Counted from the stretch's first letter, positions 45,540 to 57,443 are shown. The stretch is DNA of 64,000 bases from Hygrocybe punicea (GCA_963556145.1 OY744473.1:3658001-3722000), one strand, 5' to 3'. The notes: generated by a model not told the origin, from the letters alone. A program made the numbers and translations.

Positions 45540-46390
45540 CAAACATGTTGTTTGGTGTGTTCGGTCACCGGACATGTTTGGTGGATGTCAATGTACGACT
45601 AGATATACTACACCGAACACATCGAACATGTTCGGTGTGTTCGGTGGAGATGTTCGGTGGATGTCAACCAACGGTTGTGACCGGATATACCACACCGAAC
45701 ACATCGAACATGTTCGGTGTGTTCGGTGGAGATGTTCGGTGGATGTCAACCAACGGTTGTGACTAGATATACCACACCGAACACATCGAACATGTTCGGT
45801 GTGTTCGGTGGAGATGTTCGGTGGATGTCAACCAACCATTATGAGGAGATATACTACACCGAACACATCGAACATGTTCGATGTGTTCGGTGTGGTATAT
45901 CTAGTAATATTGGTTCAGCAACGTTGACCGAACATGTCCACCGAACACACCGAACATGTTCAATGTGTTCGGTGTGATATATCTAGTCACAACCGTTGGT
46001 TGACATCTACCAAACATCTCCACCGAACACACCGAACATGTTCGATGTGTTCGGTGTAGTATATCTCCTCATAATGGTTGGTTGACATCCACCGAACATC
46101 TCCACCGAACACACCGAACATGTTCGATGTGTTCGGTGTGGTATATCCGGTCACAACCGTTGGTTGACATCCACCGAACATCTCCACCGAACACACCGAA
46201 CATGTTCGATGTGTTCGGTGTGGTATATCCGGTCACAACCGTTGGTTGACATCCACCAAACATCTCCACCGAACACACCGAACATGTTCGATGTGTTCGG
46301 TGTGGTATATCTAGTCACAACCGTTGGTTGACATCCACCAAACATCTCCACCGAACACACCGAACACGTCCGATCTGTTCGGTGGATATT
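45540..46390. repeat. Inverted array of about 82-bp units with 32-bp dyads
   Basis: Four units run in one orientation (about 45560-45895) and five or six in the opposite orientation (about 45945-46390), meeting near 45920. Each unit holds a near-perfect 32-bp palindrome built from CCGAACACA, TCGAACATGTTCGG and TGTGTTCGG, plus GGAGATGTTCGGTGGATGTC, CAACCAACGGTTGT and a TATAC/TATATC step. The array fills the 1.5-kb divergent spacer between cargo genes 1 and 2. A single related motif is found at 53237-53285. The short ORFs over it are repeat translations. Confidence 0.88.
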
Positions 46391-46637
46391 GCTCTTTCAA
46401 GACATTTAAATGATTCCATTGCTGATCAACGTGTTTGGCACGTGTTCGTTGTTTTATCATTGCCACTCTTGTCAGGTGACATAATTCCGACGTCTTATAA
46501 TTAGAAGGTTTGTGGAATCGTCACCACCCGCTATCAACCACCCTGAAAGTAATCAATCATTAAGGTATTGATGTATTAATGATATCTGTGTCTGTTCCTC
46601 ATCCCACCCATCCGAAATCCTGCCTAGGTCCACAAAC

Positions 46638-48459
46638 ATGCCATATAAGAAGGAACTTGGTTATGAACTTTGCATGCACATCTGCCCTGGTCGAAAATGC
46701 GACTCTCCAAAAACGAAATGTCTTTTGTGGAAGAAGGAAGGCAACTCCTGCCAAAGACATGTCGGATCCGCACACCAACATCCCAAATGTGTTTCGTCTG
46801 GAATTTGTCCGCAGTCGGTATGTCTTGGTCGCAACATGCGTGAAAATTCGCAGGGTGTCCGCAATGCGACAGCCGCGGAACTCGATCTCCTTCCACGCAA
46901 AAGGCTATCATCTGACTCTGAGATGGAAACATCATCTGACTGTGAAACGGAACCGCCAACCACCATAAGCAACAATGAACGCCGTATAACCACATTAAGC
47001 AACAATGACGGCCGTGTTTTCAAAATCCTTTTTATCCTTGACCCAACAACTCGTATCGCGAGCAAAGCCGCAGCCATTAACGATCTTGCATTCGTCACCA
47101 TGACCATATCCGACATCGAACTCGATACCATTGCCCATCTTGATGGTTACGTCCATATCATCAAATCATACAAGAGTCGCTATTCAGTATGTATTCAAGA
47201 ATGGGTAATGTCTATTGTTTAATTTGTGGATTGTTGATACTGAAACGTATTTCACAACAAACAGGTTTATATCGGAATGCGACTACATCATGAGGATGGA
47301 GCCCGGCGCTTCAATGTCAAATACATATTTTGGCCCGAGTTCCTTCATGCAATACTTCGCCATCAAGACAAGGCAATACGTGGCAAAAGTTCGCATCGGC
47401 AGATTGTGTATTTGGTGGTGTGGATATGGGAATGTCATACATGTAAGATTGACATTGCTTTAATTAATTCTGCTCCGTTTTCGCTGCATTATACTGATGT
47501 CTTGACAGCGGTAACCAATACGGATTGACACTGGAAAATGTGTCGATTTTCATGACTGGCATGGACGAACTCTGTCGAACGGCACACATCTGGCCGCCTC
47601 CGAAGCAGATGAACACGGTCCATTCAAAATGGATACAAAATCAAAACTTGCTTCATGTCGCTTTGAATGTAACGCATACGATACGCCCTCAAGCAAAATT
47701 ATTAAACGATGGCGACCAATTCCCACCGAATATTGTCTTGAAACGGACACACAGCGACACCGGTCATCACGTCCTATTACCTGGCGACGCCAAGCGAAAT
47801 TGGGAATACATGCGCAATAACTGTGAGGTTCCAGGTTCACGTTGGTTTGGGCAAACGTACATCGAACCACTGAGTAAGATGGGCGAATGGCGTGTGTTTC
47901 TAGTTGGTGGAAAGGTCGTGTATACGGTGCACACCCTGTACAACAAGGAAAGCAAGTCCTGGAAGTGGGATATCGTCTCAAGTTTCTATACCTTGGATGA
48001 GTTAAGGTGAGTGCCCTTCATTTTCACTTGTCATATCATATGCATGATTGTCTTAACTTTGTCAGAATATTTCAAACGCAGGGGACTCTATTGAAGACGG
48101 TGGCGTGCAATCCGGACAGGGGCGCCATTTCTATTCGAGAGCAAGGCAGAAACGAGTTCTTCGACTTTGTCCAAAAGACCTACGAAGGGCTTTATGCGAT
48201 AGAGTCCAATATGGTTGGTGGAAAACCATCGATGAGTGTTTTTTGCCATATGGACATATCGCTCATTGTGGATTCCAAAACGGATACTGTGTCCTATTTC
48301 GTGAACGAGGTGGAACGTTATCACACATGCAGCCTCTGGTCGAACATGAAGTCAGGTCCGAAATCCGTTCGAGCACCCATTGGCTCATTAGCAGACACTT
48401 TTGCAGGGGTTTTCTATAAATGGTTGATTGACATCAAAGGTCCATACTCATATTTGTAA
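46638..48459 (+). CDS. Cargo gene 2: ATP-grasp-like protein
   Basis: The ATG at 46638 opens MPYKKELGYELCMHICPGRK, a Cys-rich region (CDSPKTKCLLWKKEGNSC, then CVSSGICPQSVCLGRN) that may bind zinc. A Ser/Glu linker leads to FKILFILDPTTRIASKAAAI. After an intron from about 47190, VYIGMRLHHEDGARRFNVKY follows. The C-terminal half reads like an ATP-grasp fold: PPNIVLKRTHSDTGHHVLLP (nucleotide-binding Lys and Gly-rich turn), WFGQTYIEPLSKMGEWRVFL then VGGKVVYTVH, and finally DTVSYFVNEVERYHTCSLW, whose NEVE fits the conserved Asn-Glu metal ligands. The stop is at 48459. ATP-grasp enzymes ligate a carboxylate to an amine or thiol; the substrate is unknown. Exon ends near 47440-47525 are uncertain. The gene is divergent from cargo gene 1 across the dyad array. 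Confidence 0.65.
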
Positions 48460-48546
48460 TATTATCTGTACAGTCAATGGATCGGTTCGCGTTTATTTCA
48501 CAAAACAGACATAAGATACAAATATAAATGATGCTAAGTGGAGCAA

Positions 48547-50594
48547 TCATTTCGGCACTCCCAAGACCATGACCCATTGCACATTGAGTGAAATGCTCTT
48601 CATCATGTCATCTACACGCTTGAATGTATTGATGGTGTGTCCAACAACGACACAGGATCCTGCAGGGATATTGTGCGGGAAGATGGGTAGTTGCTGGAGC
48701 GATATGAGAGTGGACGTGAAGTCCGCTTTGACTTTGCGTGCATCATAGATGGGCACTGACAACACATACTTAAGATATCAATTTATATTAGACGACCGGA
48801 TGCTTACCAATATCGTAAAATGATAGAGCGGCCTTATGATAAGATGGAGTGGGTCGACGAGTGAATGGACTAAGTTGTACATTTTTGGATGTCGATGCTT
48901 CTATGAAAATCGATTAGGAATTACAACTAAAAATGATTAATGCACAAACTGGGAGATGTATCCATTCCACTTGCTGTGGTCGTTGAGAAGGACACATAGT
49001 CCTTATACAGTTGGGCCCGAAATTCGGACTCGCAAATCACCATTCCAATAGCACCGACATATCGCTCCCATTCCCCTTGAAGTAGTGCACCCTGTATAAC
49101 CTTGACTGGCTTTGTATTGCCACCAATCTTGGGCTCATCGAGAAAGCAGGACTCCACTATGATGACCGATGTAAAGATCGTCGGCATTCCACCTCCGACT
49201 GCATGAAAGAAGTTGCGACCAAATGCACCAGTGGAGATATGGGCAGGGTTATCACGAGAGAGATTAGAGTACCTCCCAGATCTATCAAATGTAATGGCGG
49301 AAACCAATAACCTATATTATATCCAATGAATCGACCAAATTGACCTCAAATTGCTGTTCAAATAACGTACTTTCTGTTGATCTTGTAGATGTCAGTGATG
49401 ATATCACTGAACTGTGGGTTGCCATTCCCAATTGCACTGGACCAGGATACCATTGCTGCTGCCCTGAATGGTTATGAGTAAATGACAAGGGTATAAATGC
49501 AATTGCATACTTGATATTGACACAGTCTTGGTAGGTGTCAACAAGTTGAGGATCCCTCGTGCCAATATCGGACTCATCAACGTTCGGAGATGGTAAGCTA
49601 GATTCACGACATATACATCAAACACCACGGTGTAATAAGATCCAACACACCTGGTGATCTGCGTCAGTGCATAGGTCAGATCTCCTTCATCGCCACTGGA
49701 GCCTTTATCATCGTCGGTATCATCGAGCATGATGGCCTTCGTGGACTTCGACTTCTTGGATGGAGTATTAGAAACGCTGTTACAATTAATGAATGAGAAT
49801 ATTCATATCAGCACGTAAAATACACACGAAATTGGCTTATCGGGGTTCTTCATCAAGGCTACTTTGCGACGATGCCTAAACAGTCAAACGATTTGTTTGA
49901 ACAAATGGATATGTCTATGATAACCGAACAACTCACTTAGAACCGTAATCCTCTTCCTCTTCCTCTTCCTCCTCTTCCTCACCATCTCGTGATTGATTAG
50001 ATGCAGCTTTCAATTTCTTGGCGGGGGAAGGCGTTTTACTATAGATAACCTGTCAATGATGAGACAATACCTATGAAAAATATTTACACATTGTCGTCAT
50101 TGTCGGTGACATTGGGAGATGACATTTGACGTTTCTTTCCACTGTAACAGATTGATATCATGGTGGATATATTTGATATTGAAACACTAACACGTCTTTA
50201 ACGTTGCGAAACTTGACGGAATGCCTAGGAGGATATTGATATTTGTTAACTCATATTGGATAACAATGATATGTGATTATAGATACCTTGTGAGCGTTGA
50301 CGGTGCCATTACACTGCCAGTGCTTTGAATACTGACAGCATCATCATTAGCATCGGACAAAGCCACACTGTCCATTGGTCAAAAATAGATAACGATTGAA
50401 ACGATGACACATACATATCATCATCAGCCCAAGTCTTGATGACCTTCTTCCGCTTCTCGATTGTTGCAGAAGGCCGTCTTTAGTGCATGCAATAGAAACT
50501 TCAGTTATACCGAGTAAAATAGGGATGCATACATGGTGGCCTTGGATTTTGCTTTCGAGTTTGATTTCGTGGCGGTGGACTTCTTGGGAGGCAT
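48547..50594 (-). CDS. Cargo gene 3: unknown protein with Lys/Ser-rich N-terminus
   Basis: The start at 50594 opens MPPKKSTATKSNSKAKSKAT, followed by many tiny exons (KRKKVIKTWADDD, VALSDANDDAVSIQST, GKKRQMSSPNVTDNDDN, an acidic DGEEEEEEEEEEDYGSK tract, SVSNTPSKKSKSTKA) that build a basic/acidic disordered region. From about 49730 a folded part begins: DEGDLTYALTQITRCVGSYY, VSWSSAIGNGNPQFSDIITD, SAITFDRSGRYSNLSRDNPA, GGGMPTIFTSVIIVESCFLD, GEWERYVGAIGMVICESEFR, then a last exon IFPHNIPAGSCVVVGHTINT ending at 48547. At least ten short introns are present. No family was recognised. It is convergent with the ATP-grasp gene, and the 3' ends are 87 bp apart. Confidence 0.6.
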
Positions 50595-51256
50595 TGGAGA
50601 GCGGTAAAAGTTGATGGAATAGTGGATATCATCTCCACTCACGCTTTAAATCACTCAAAAACAATAAGCTATGAATTTAAGATGAATCGGTGAATCCAAA
50701 ACTTCAACAATAACATCAGAGGATCCACCATTGGCACATGCTCATATACCAAACGAGGCTTCTTGGGCCATGTACTCCATGCAAAGCGCAAAGGTATGCA
50801 TGAAAAATGGATGACTGTCCACATGATATTCACCACAAGTTTATACTGGTAGATTTCATGAATTGTTGACAAATTCAATTAAAGTTAGGAATGGAGACTA
50901 AACAAAAAGGGGTATTCATAAAACAAAAATGCATAATGCCAAATTAAGAAACATGGGGTATACTAACAGATATTGATGCATAATGGATAGGGGCTAATTT
51001 TAATGCTGTGCACACATATACTGTGATGCAGAATTAATGCGGAAAAGCTGGAGTACATGCTTGACTATACCATATCCAAACCAGACAGCTGACAACCAAC
51101 ATTATGTGGTGCATTTGAAAGACATGGAAAGGATCCGTATTATGCAAAATGACGCAAACTTCAATATTGAAGAATGCAATACAAAAACAAAAGCAAAACG
51201 GATCCTGAAAGCTATCATCACATGGACATCAAAAGCCAATATGGATATGATCGGTG

Positions 51257-52512
51257 ATGGCGGAAGATATAATCCATGAAGTGGACGAAATTGTGCCACG
51301 CAATATACATCTCACCACTGCTTTGTACGTGATGGACAACTATTACAACTTCAAGGGTGCATGTTAGCAATATCCACCATATATATACTGGCTAGTATTT
51401 GACACCAAATTGACAGCTGAACATCTGCAGGAAATCATATCTGCACGCTTAGACGATGATGAAAGTCAGCTTGCGAAGGCCACAAACGTAAGTCATTGGA
51501 TTTGAAAAGGTATATCATATTGACCGCATTGTCAGATTGCAAATGTCAATATTGTGCATGTTGACTCTCCAAATTGCTGGAAGTTTACACTTCCAACCAA
51601 TGATGAATCCGAACATCAAGAATTGGTATTAAGTTTGCAAGCGATTTTGGTGGCGAAAGATCTTCCACCCATAACAACCAGGTATGTGCTAAATTCGTAT
51701 CAATTCCTTGAATACCATTCTGATGAATCACTGCAATAGTCAACCAGAACGCCGAACGCCCTTCATACGTCAAAGCATAGTCGTAACTGGCCTTGATACA
51801 ACGGGCTTTCAATCCTATATCGATAACCTTCGGATTCTGCACCAGAAACTGGCTCGTCAATTTCCTGACAAAGCAATGCAAGCTTTTACGCCTTCTACAT
51901 ACATGGATTACATGGCACTCGCAATAGGAACCCGATATTTCACTGATCGCCGACATGACAACACTTCCTCTCACATTCCATTCGAGTATGTCATCGATCC
52001 AAAAGGCATATTAACCTCACTTGCGAATTCCCGCTACTTTCATGGCCAGGACAATTGCGTACTTTATTACAAGTTGAAGTCTGATAGAAATCGACATTGG
52101 TGAGTGACGATGAATTGGGATCACATCCCTACTGATGGAAATATTTATTAGCTTCATTCCAACAAACCCAACTTGCTTTAGAATCGGTGATATAGTGGAG
52201 GTTCAGTTTACAATATCGGCAGTTCCGGTAAAGAAGGATAAATTCAAGATGATTCTGAATCTACGGTCATTGGCACTGGTAGACAGTGACTTCACAGAGG
52301 TAACACTTTAATACATCAAGAATTAAACGAATACTGATGTATATTCTCAGGAAGCAACTATGATTCGCAACAAGACAGCTTTGCCTACACCAACTACACA
52401 GCCCAGAATAGCCATCAAACGGCATGTTGGGTATGTGGAAGAGGGTAATGATGCAGAGGGTGTTGTGGAAACAAGGCGACGCTTCTATAATATGAATATA
52501 GACCGATGCTAA
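51257..52512 (+). CDS. Cargo gene 4: unknown protein, possibly beta-barrel C-terminus
   Basis: A start at 51257 (MAEDIIHEVDEIVPRNIHLT) is the most natural one. A TAG at about 51366 must be removed by a short intron (GTGATG...TTAG) or is a mutation. It continues YIYWLVFDTKLTAEHLQEII, VHVDSPNCWKFTLPTNDESE, then across an intron ending AATAG into RQSIVVTGLDTTGFQSYIDN and FEYVIDPKGILTSLANSRYF with HGQDNCVLYYKL, then FRIGDIVEVQFTISAVPVKK and FKMILNLRSLALVDSD, and a final exon ending MNIDRC at 52512. The GDIVEVQ...LRSLAL pattern suggests a small beta domain. No family name is offered. It lies head-to-head with cargo gene 3, about 660 bp apart. Confidence 0.55.
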
Positions 52513-52552
52513 TGTATAATATTGTATGTGTACTCAACCCGTTGATATGTTA

Positions 52553-53090
52553 CAGCTGTTTTGCTATCTGATGGCAGCAACTGCACCTTTTTGAATCAAT
52601 TGAGAAATTTGGACTTGGTAGAATTTTGGGTGCTGTGTTTTGTATCTCATGAAATACTATTTGGATTAAGATGGTTATACAGGGAAAGTTGTACTATGTC
52701 TTGAGGACTATCTACGCCTGTAATTACATTTGAACAATATTTAGGATATAGTGAGTTGTTGATGAAATAAAAGGTAGACCAGTACTTTTTGACGCCCAAA
52801 ATGATACTGTCAAATTATGACATCGAAAGAGCTCATATGAAGAAGACTGGAGGGAGAAGGTTGTTCATCTTTTCAAGGCCTAGAAGTACATATACCATAT
52901 TCTTCTCTATTTTTGTCCTTTGAGCCGTCATTGCATCTGTACTATGTTTGTCTGTCACTAGGCTCGAAATACAACCAGAATCATAAACTGTATAACCATC
53001 TTGATCCAAGCAGTATTTCATGAGATACAAAACACAGCACCCAAAATTCTACCAAGTCCAAATTTCTCAATGTGCCTTTTTGCTGAAAAG
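52553..53090. mobile_element. Diverged copy of the TA-flanked fold-back MITE
   Basis: It begins CAGCTGTTTTGC after TA and shares long stretches with the element at 30318-31127, including AATCAATTGAGAAAT, GTATCTCATGAAATACT, GGGAAAGTTGTACTAT and CTAGAAGTACATATACC. The right arm is shorter and the right end is degraded. It sits just after cargo gene 4. Confidence 0.75.
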
Positions 53091-54489
53091 ATGAGAATGA
53101 GCTATTGAAAATCCATTATCTACCTATAATCCAGATTTAATGTTTGCATATTCTCTTTGTATCACCACTGGATAGCTAACTATATCCAATGTTCAATGTG
53201 TACTGATCACATATGACAATAGTAACCTGAACATATTGACCGAACACATTGACCGAACACACCGAACATGTCCAATATGTTCGGTTTGTGGTCCATGAAA
53301 CTGAATTACAATTCATTGTACAAATTCAATCAAACTACCTTTACTTCGCATATGTGATGCATAACCTTTTGTTCAAAGACGTGTCATATTAACTGGACGA
53401 AATCTGCAGGTACAACAAGCATATTTACTCCTTTATATCTAAATTGATGACGAAATTCACTGCTGTACTGAGAAGCCTATGTTGCTATGTTCCTGCATTG
53501 ATACCATTGGATTGTATCTTGGCCCAACCTTCACTTCTTCCCATCCTGCCATAAATATGATGCTTTGCTATTTAATAATTGCTTTCCAATCATATTATTT
53601 TGTTCTGGCATGATTGGAGCTTCTCTTGAACTAATTATGTTCCTTGTCCTTGTGTCTGGATCTCGAATCATTATGCAGTTGACTGCATTTATTGTACTAT
53701 TTTCGTGTCCTTTGATGAAACATCAACAAATTATACACCTCACCCTTATGAGCCCATCCAATGAATACATTGAAACAGCATCTGGGGTACCAATGTGTGA
53801 ACTCCATAGTTTCTCAATGTTGATAGCTCTGCTTGCACTTTCTCTGCTTCAATATGGGATGTCAAATATGGCACATAATGCACATCCAACAACTGTCCAG
53901 ACTTTTATTTCTGCTATTATTTGTGCAATTGCAATGCCCCGGATTCAGGTAGGGACATCTGCAAAACACTTTGTGCCGAAAAATGATGAACCCGCCGGTT
54001 AAACCAGTGTTAAACCTGTTCCTTGTGATTCCAATGTACATAGCTGTTATATGTATCTGTAAACAAAGATATCATATCTGGTTCATTCAGTCTATATTGC
54101 ACTGGCAATTCCTCAGAATACAGCAGGGATACTAGTTGGACAATACAGAACTCTCAGTACTGTTCAGACAGGTTTTCTACTCATCCATATGTCATAATGC
54201 ACATTACACCAACAAAGAATATGATTATTGTCATGAAGTCGACTTAGCAGTGGACTACACTTTCCCAACTTGGCACCTTTGATCTGGTGACCTTATTGTT
54301 CTTGCTCATTTGAGACAACAAATTCTCACAGTTACAAAGTCAGCAGTCACACGGTTTCAAATTTATTCACAGGGCTTCAAAATTGTTCCCACAGTTTGCA
54401 ACAATTGTTCCCACGGCTTGGCAAATTAGAGTCTGACCCTGAGTTGAAAAATCCACCGTATAGAACGATTCCCTTATAGGGACTCGTAA
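53091..54489. other. 5'-terminal region of the giant element, no clear gene
   Basis: It includes one CCGAACACACCGAACATGT motif (53237-53285) like those of the dyad array. A 145-codon hydrophobic ORF at 53565-54002 could encode a membrane protein, but it lacks supporting features. The end (minus strand TTACGAGTCCCTATAAGGGA) is a candidate 5' terminus with a small dyad CCCTATAAGGG. Confidence 0.45.
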
Positions 54490-57437
54490 CGAAGGCTTGG
54501 AACCTCCCTGAACACCGTCCTTACGACCTCAAGATTAATTTAGAGGATGGTGCAAAACCTCCTTTTGGCCCGATTTACTCTATTTCACCCTTAGAGCTCG
54601 AGACCCTTCGGGAATTCCTTGACAAGAATCTCCGGGCGGGTTTCGTCCGCTCCTCCCGTTCTCCCTGCAGAGCTCCCATTCTTTTCTCTCGGAAGAAAAA
54701 TGGAAGTCTTCGACTTTGCGTAGATTTCCGAGGACTCAATCGTATCACGAAGAAGGACCGCTATTCTATCCCTCTTACGGCGGACCTTCTCGACGCTCCC
54801 CGGACTGCGCGCATTTACACTAAAATCGACCTTAAACACGCCTACCATTTAGTCCGGATTGCCGAAGGTGATGAGTGGAAAACAGCTTTCCGCACTCGCT
54901 ATGGCTCATTTGAATGGTTGGTAATTCCGGAAGGTCTTACTAACGCCCCGGCAGCTTTCCAACACTTCGTCAACGATATTTTTTCCGACCTCCTTGACGT
55001 CTCTGTCATTGTTTACCTTGACAACATCCTTATCTATTCCGATGACCCCGCTGATCATGTAGAGCATGTCCGCGAGGTCCTCCGACGACTCCAGAAACAC
55101 GGCCTCTATGCCAACGCCGAGAAGTGCTCTTTTGGCGTTGACACAGTGGAATACTTGGGTTACATTCTTTCCCCCCAAGGCATTTCTATGGATCCTGCCA
55201 AGGTCCAAACTATCCAGGATTGGCCGGAACCCCGGAAGATCAAAGATGTTCAATCTTTCCTTGGATTCGCCAAATTTTACCGGCGTTTCATTCCGGACTA
55301 TTCCTCCATCACTATTCCACTTACCCGGCTCACTCGTAAAGGGTTACAATGGAATTTCGATGGTAAGTGTCGTTCCGCCTTCAATGACTTGAAATCCGCT
55401 TTCATTTCCACTCCAATCCTTTCCCATTGGTCACCCGAGTTTGACACTCTGGTGGAGACTGATGCTTCCAATTATGCCGTTGCTTCCATTCTCTCCGTAC
55501 GCCATCCTGACAGTGAAATTCATCCGGTTGCTTTCCGGTCTCGTACCCTTTCGGACTCGGAGTTGAACTACGATACCCATGACAAGGAACTCCTTGCCAT
55601 CTTCGACGCTTTCACTGCCTGGCGGCATTATTTGGAAGGTACTGCTACTCCGGTCGACGTTATCACCGATCACAAGAATTTGGAGTACTTCTCCACCGTC
55701 CGCTTGCTTACCCGCCGTCAAGCCTGCTGGTCGGAGTTCCTTTCCCGCTTCAACTTTGTTATCCGCTTTCGCCCAGGCAAGCTTGGCACTAAGCCCGATA
55801 CCCTTACTCGACGCTGGGACGTCTACGCTAAAGGGGGAGATAGCGACTACGCCAAAGCCAATCCTCACAATTTCCGCCCTGTTTTTGGGCCGGAACAATT
55901 GGCTTCGTCCCTCCAAGCGACTTCCCTCGAAGATGTAGTCCTTGGCGCCGGATTCACCATAGACGTCGATTCCCTTCACTCCGATATCATCTCCGGACTA
56001 CAGGTTGATCCTATCGCCTCTGGACATGCTTCCCGTACCACCTCCGGCCCAGATCCTCGATGGTCTATCGATGATTTAGGTTTTCTATGCCTCGATAATC
56101 GTATCTACGTCCCCGATGTCAATGACCTACGACTCTGGATTTTGCGTTCCAAACATGATCATCCTACTGCAGGACACTTCGGGCAAAACAAGACTCTCGA
56201 AATCATCCGGTGGGAATACACCTGGCCCGGACTCCGGACTTTTGTCCGTGATTACTGCAAGTCTTGCACAACCTGCGCGAGATCCAAGACCCCTCGGCAT
56301 TGTCCTTACGGATTGCTTAAGCAGCTCCCTATTCCGGAGAAACCATGGAATTCAATTTCCATGGATTTCATCGAACAACTTCTGGACTCCGAAGGATTTA
56401 CGGCCATCCTAGTTGTGGTTGACCGTCTTTCCAAGCAAGGGATCTTTATTCCAACTTACGATACGATTACTTCCCCCCAACTCGCACATCTTTTCCTTAT
56501 TCACGTTTTTTCTAAGCACGGAGTTCCTAGTCATGTCACCTCCGATAGAGGCATGGAATTTGTTTCCCATTTTTTCCGGTCTCTCGGAAATGCCCTCGAC
56601 ATGAAACTCCACTTTACCTCCAGTTATCATCCTGAAGGCGATGGCCAAACAGAACGCGTCAATCAAACCCTTGAGCAATATCTCCGCGTTTATTGCAATT
56701 ATCAGCAAGATAATTGGTCGTCCCTCCTTCCTCTTGCGGAATTTGCTTACAACAACGCTCCAAACGCCACCACCGGAGTTTCCCCTTTCTTTGCCAATAA
56801 AGGTTACCACCCTAACCTTTCCGTTCACCCGGAGTGCAACCTCTCCTCCGCCCATGCACGAAAATTCGCTGTGGACCTTGATGAGTTACATCAACAACTT
56901 CGACAAACCATCTCTGAGGCACAACAACGTTATCAACACTACGCGGACTTGAAGTGCGCTCCGCCTCCGGACTTCAAGGTTTCGGATTCCATCTACGTCA
57001 AAGCTGAGCATTTCCGGACTACTAGACCCTCCAAGAAACTTTCTGAGAAGAACTTGGGGCCTTTTGAAGTTATTGCTAAGGCCGGTACTCACTCATATAC
57101 CCTCCGTCTTCCGGAGGCTCTCCGCTCTGTTCACCCAGTCTATCATGTCTCTCAGCTCGAACCGGCGACTCCGAATACCATTCCTAACCGTGTCCAACCT
57201 CTGCCTCCTCCGGTCATTGTCGACGGAGAACCGGAGTTTGAGATCTCCGAAATACTCGATTCCAAGATCGACAACTGCTGTCGTGCTTGCAAGCTACTGT
57301 ACCTTGTACGTTGGGAGGGCTACGAAGGCACTGACGAAGAAACTTCTTGGATCTTGGCCTCCGAACTTGGACATGCTACTGAGCTCGTTTCGGACTTTCA
57401 CTCCGCTTATCCTTCGAAACCGGGCCCGTCCTATTAA
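54490..57437 (+). CDS. Gypsy pol, part 2 (RT, RNase H, integrase, chromodomain)
   Basis: This continues the protease frame with no stop. RT: FVRSSRSPCRAPILFSRKKN, LCVDFRGLNRITKKDRYSIP, YTKIDLKHAYHLVRI, and the active site VYLDNILIYS (YLDN where YxDD is usual). RNase H: LVETDASNYAVASILSV. Integrase: the HHCC zinc region (HDHPTAGHFG...CKSCTTC), then the catalytic D, D and E in MDFIEQLLD, VTSDRGMEFVSHF and YHPEGDGQTERVNQTLEQYL. The C-terminal chromodomain has EFEISEILDSK and LLYLVRWEGYEGTDEETSWI. The stop is at 57437. A chromodomain of this type marks chromoviruses and steers integration to particular chromatin. Confidence 0.95.
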
Positions 57438-57443
57438 TTCTGT

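Larger units (their letters stand above)
34316..54489 (-). mobile_element. Giant Helitron-type (Helentron-like) element copy B with cargo, 20.2 kb
   Basis: The insertion boundaries are set by the pol frame: deleting 34316-54489 joins AGCAAGA to CGAAGGC with no duplication. Read on the minus strand the 3' end is the hairpin GCCATGCAAAGCAATGGC, CCACACCCCACTAG, then host T. The 5' end is TTACGAGTCCCT. An inverted relative of that end (GGGACGAGTAA) sits just inside the 3' hairpin, an asymmetric inverted repeat like those described for Helentron/Helitron2 elements. The Rep-helicase genes occupy 34385-42127, and 42480-54489 holds four further genes and a dyad array. The alternative is a shorter Helitron ending near 42480 plus separate later insertions. 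Confidence 0.7.

Noticed and set aside
45540..46390. Regularly spaced repeats resembling a CRISPR array
   Set aside because: Units are about 82 bp with no unique spacers, the array inverts in the middle, and the genome is eukaryotic.
53565..54002. Hydrophobic 145-codon ORF as a membrane protein
   Set aside because: No promoter, intron or family support; AT-rich DNA readily gives such hydrophobic frames. Kept only as a possibility in the region note.
34316..54489. A Starship-like or virus-like giant element
   Set aside because: No tyrosine recombinase with a DUF3435-type domain, no capsid or polymerase gene; the ends match the Helitron-type copies.
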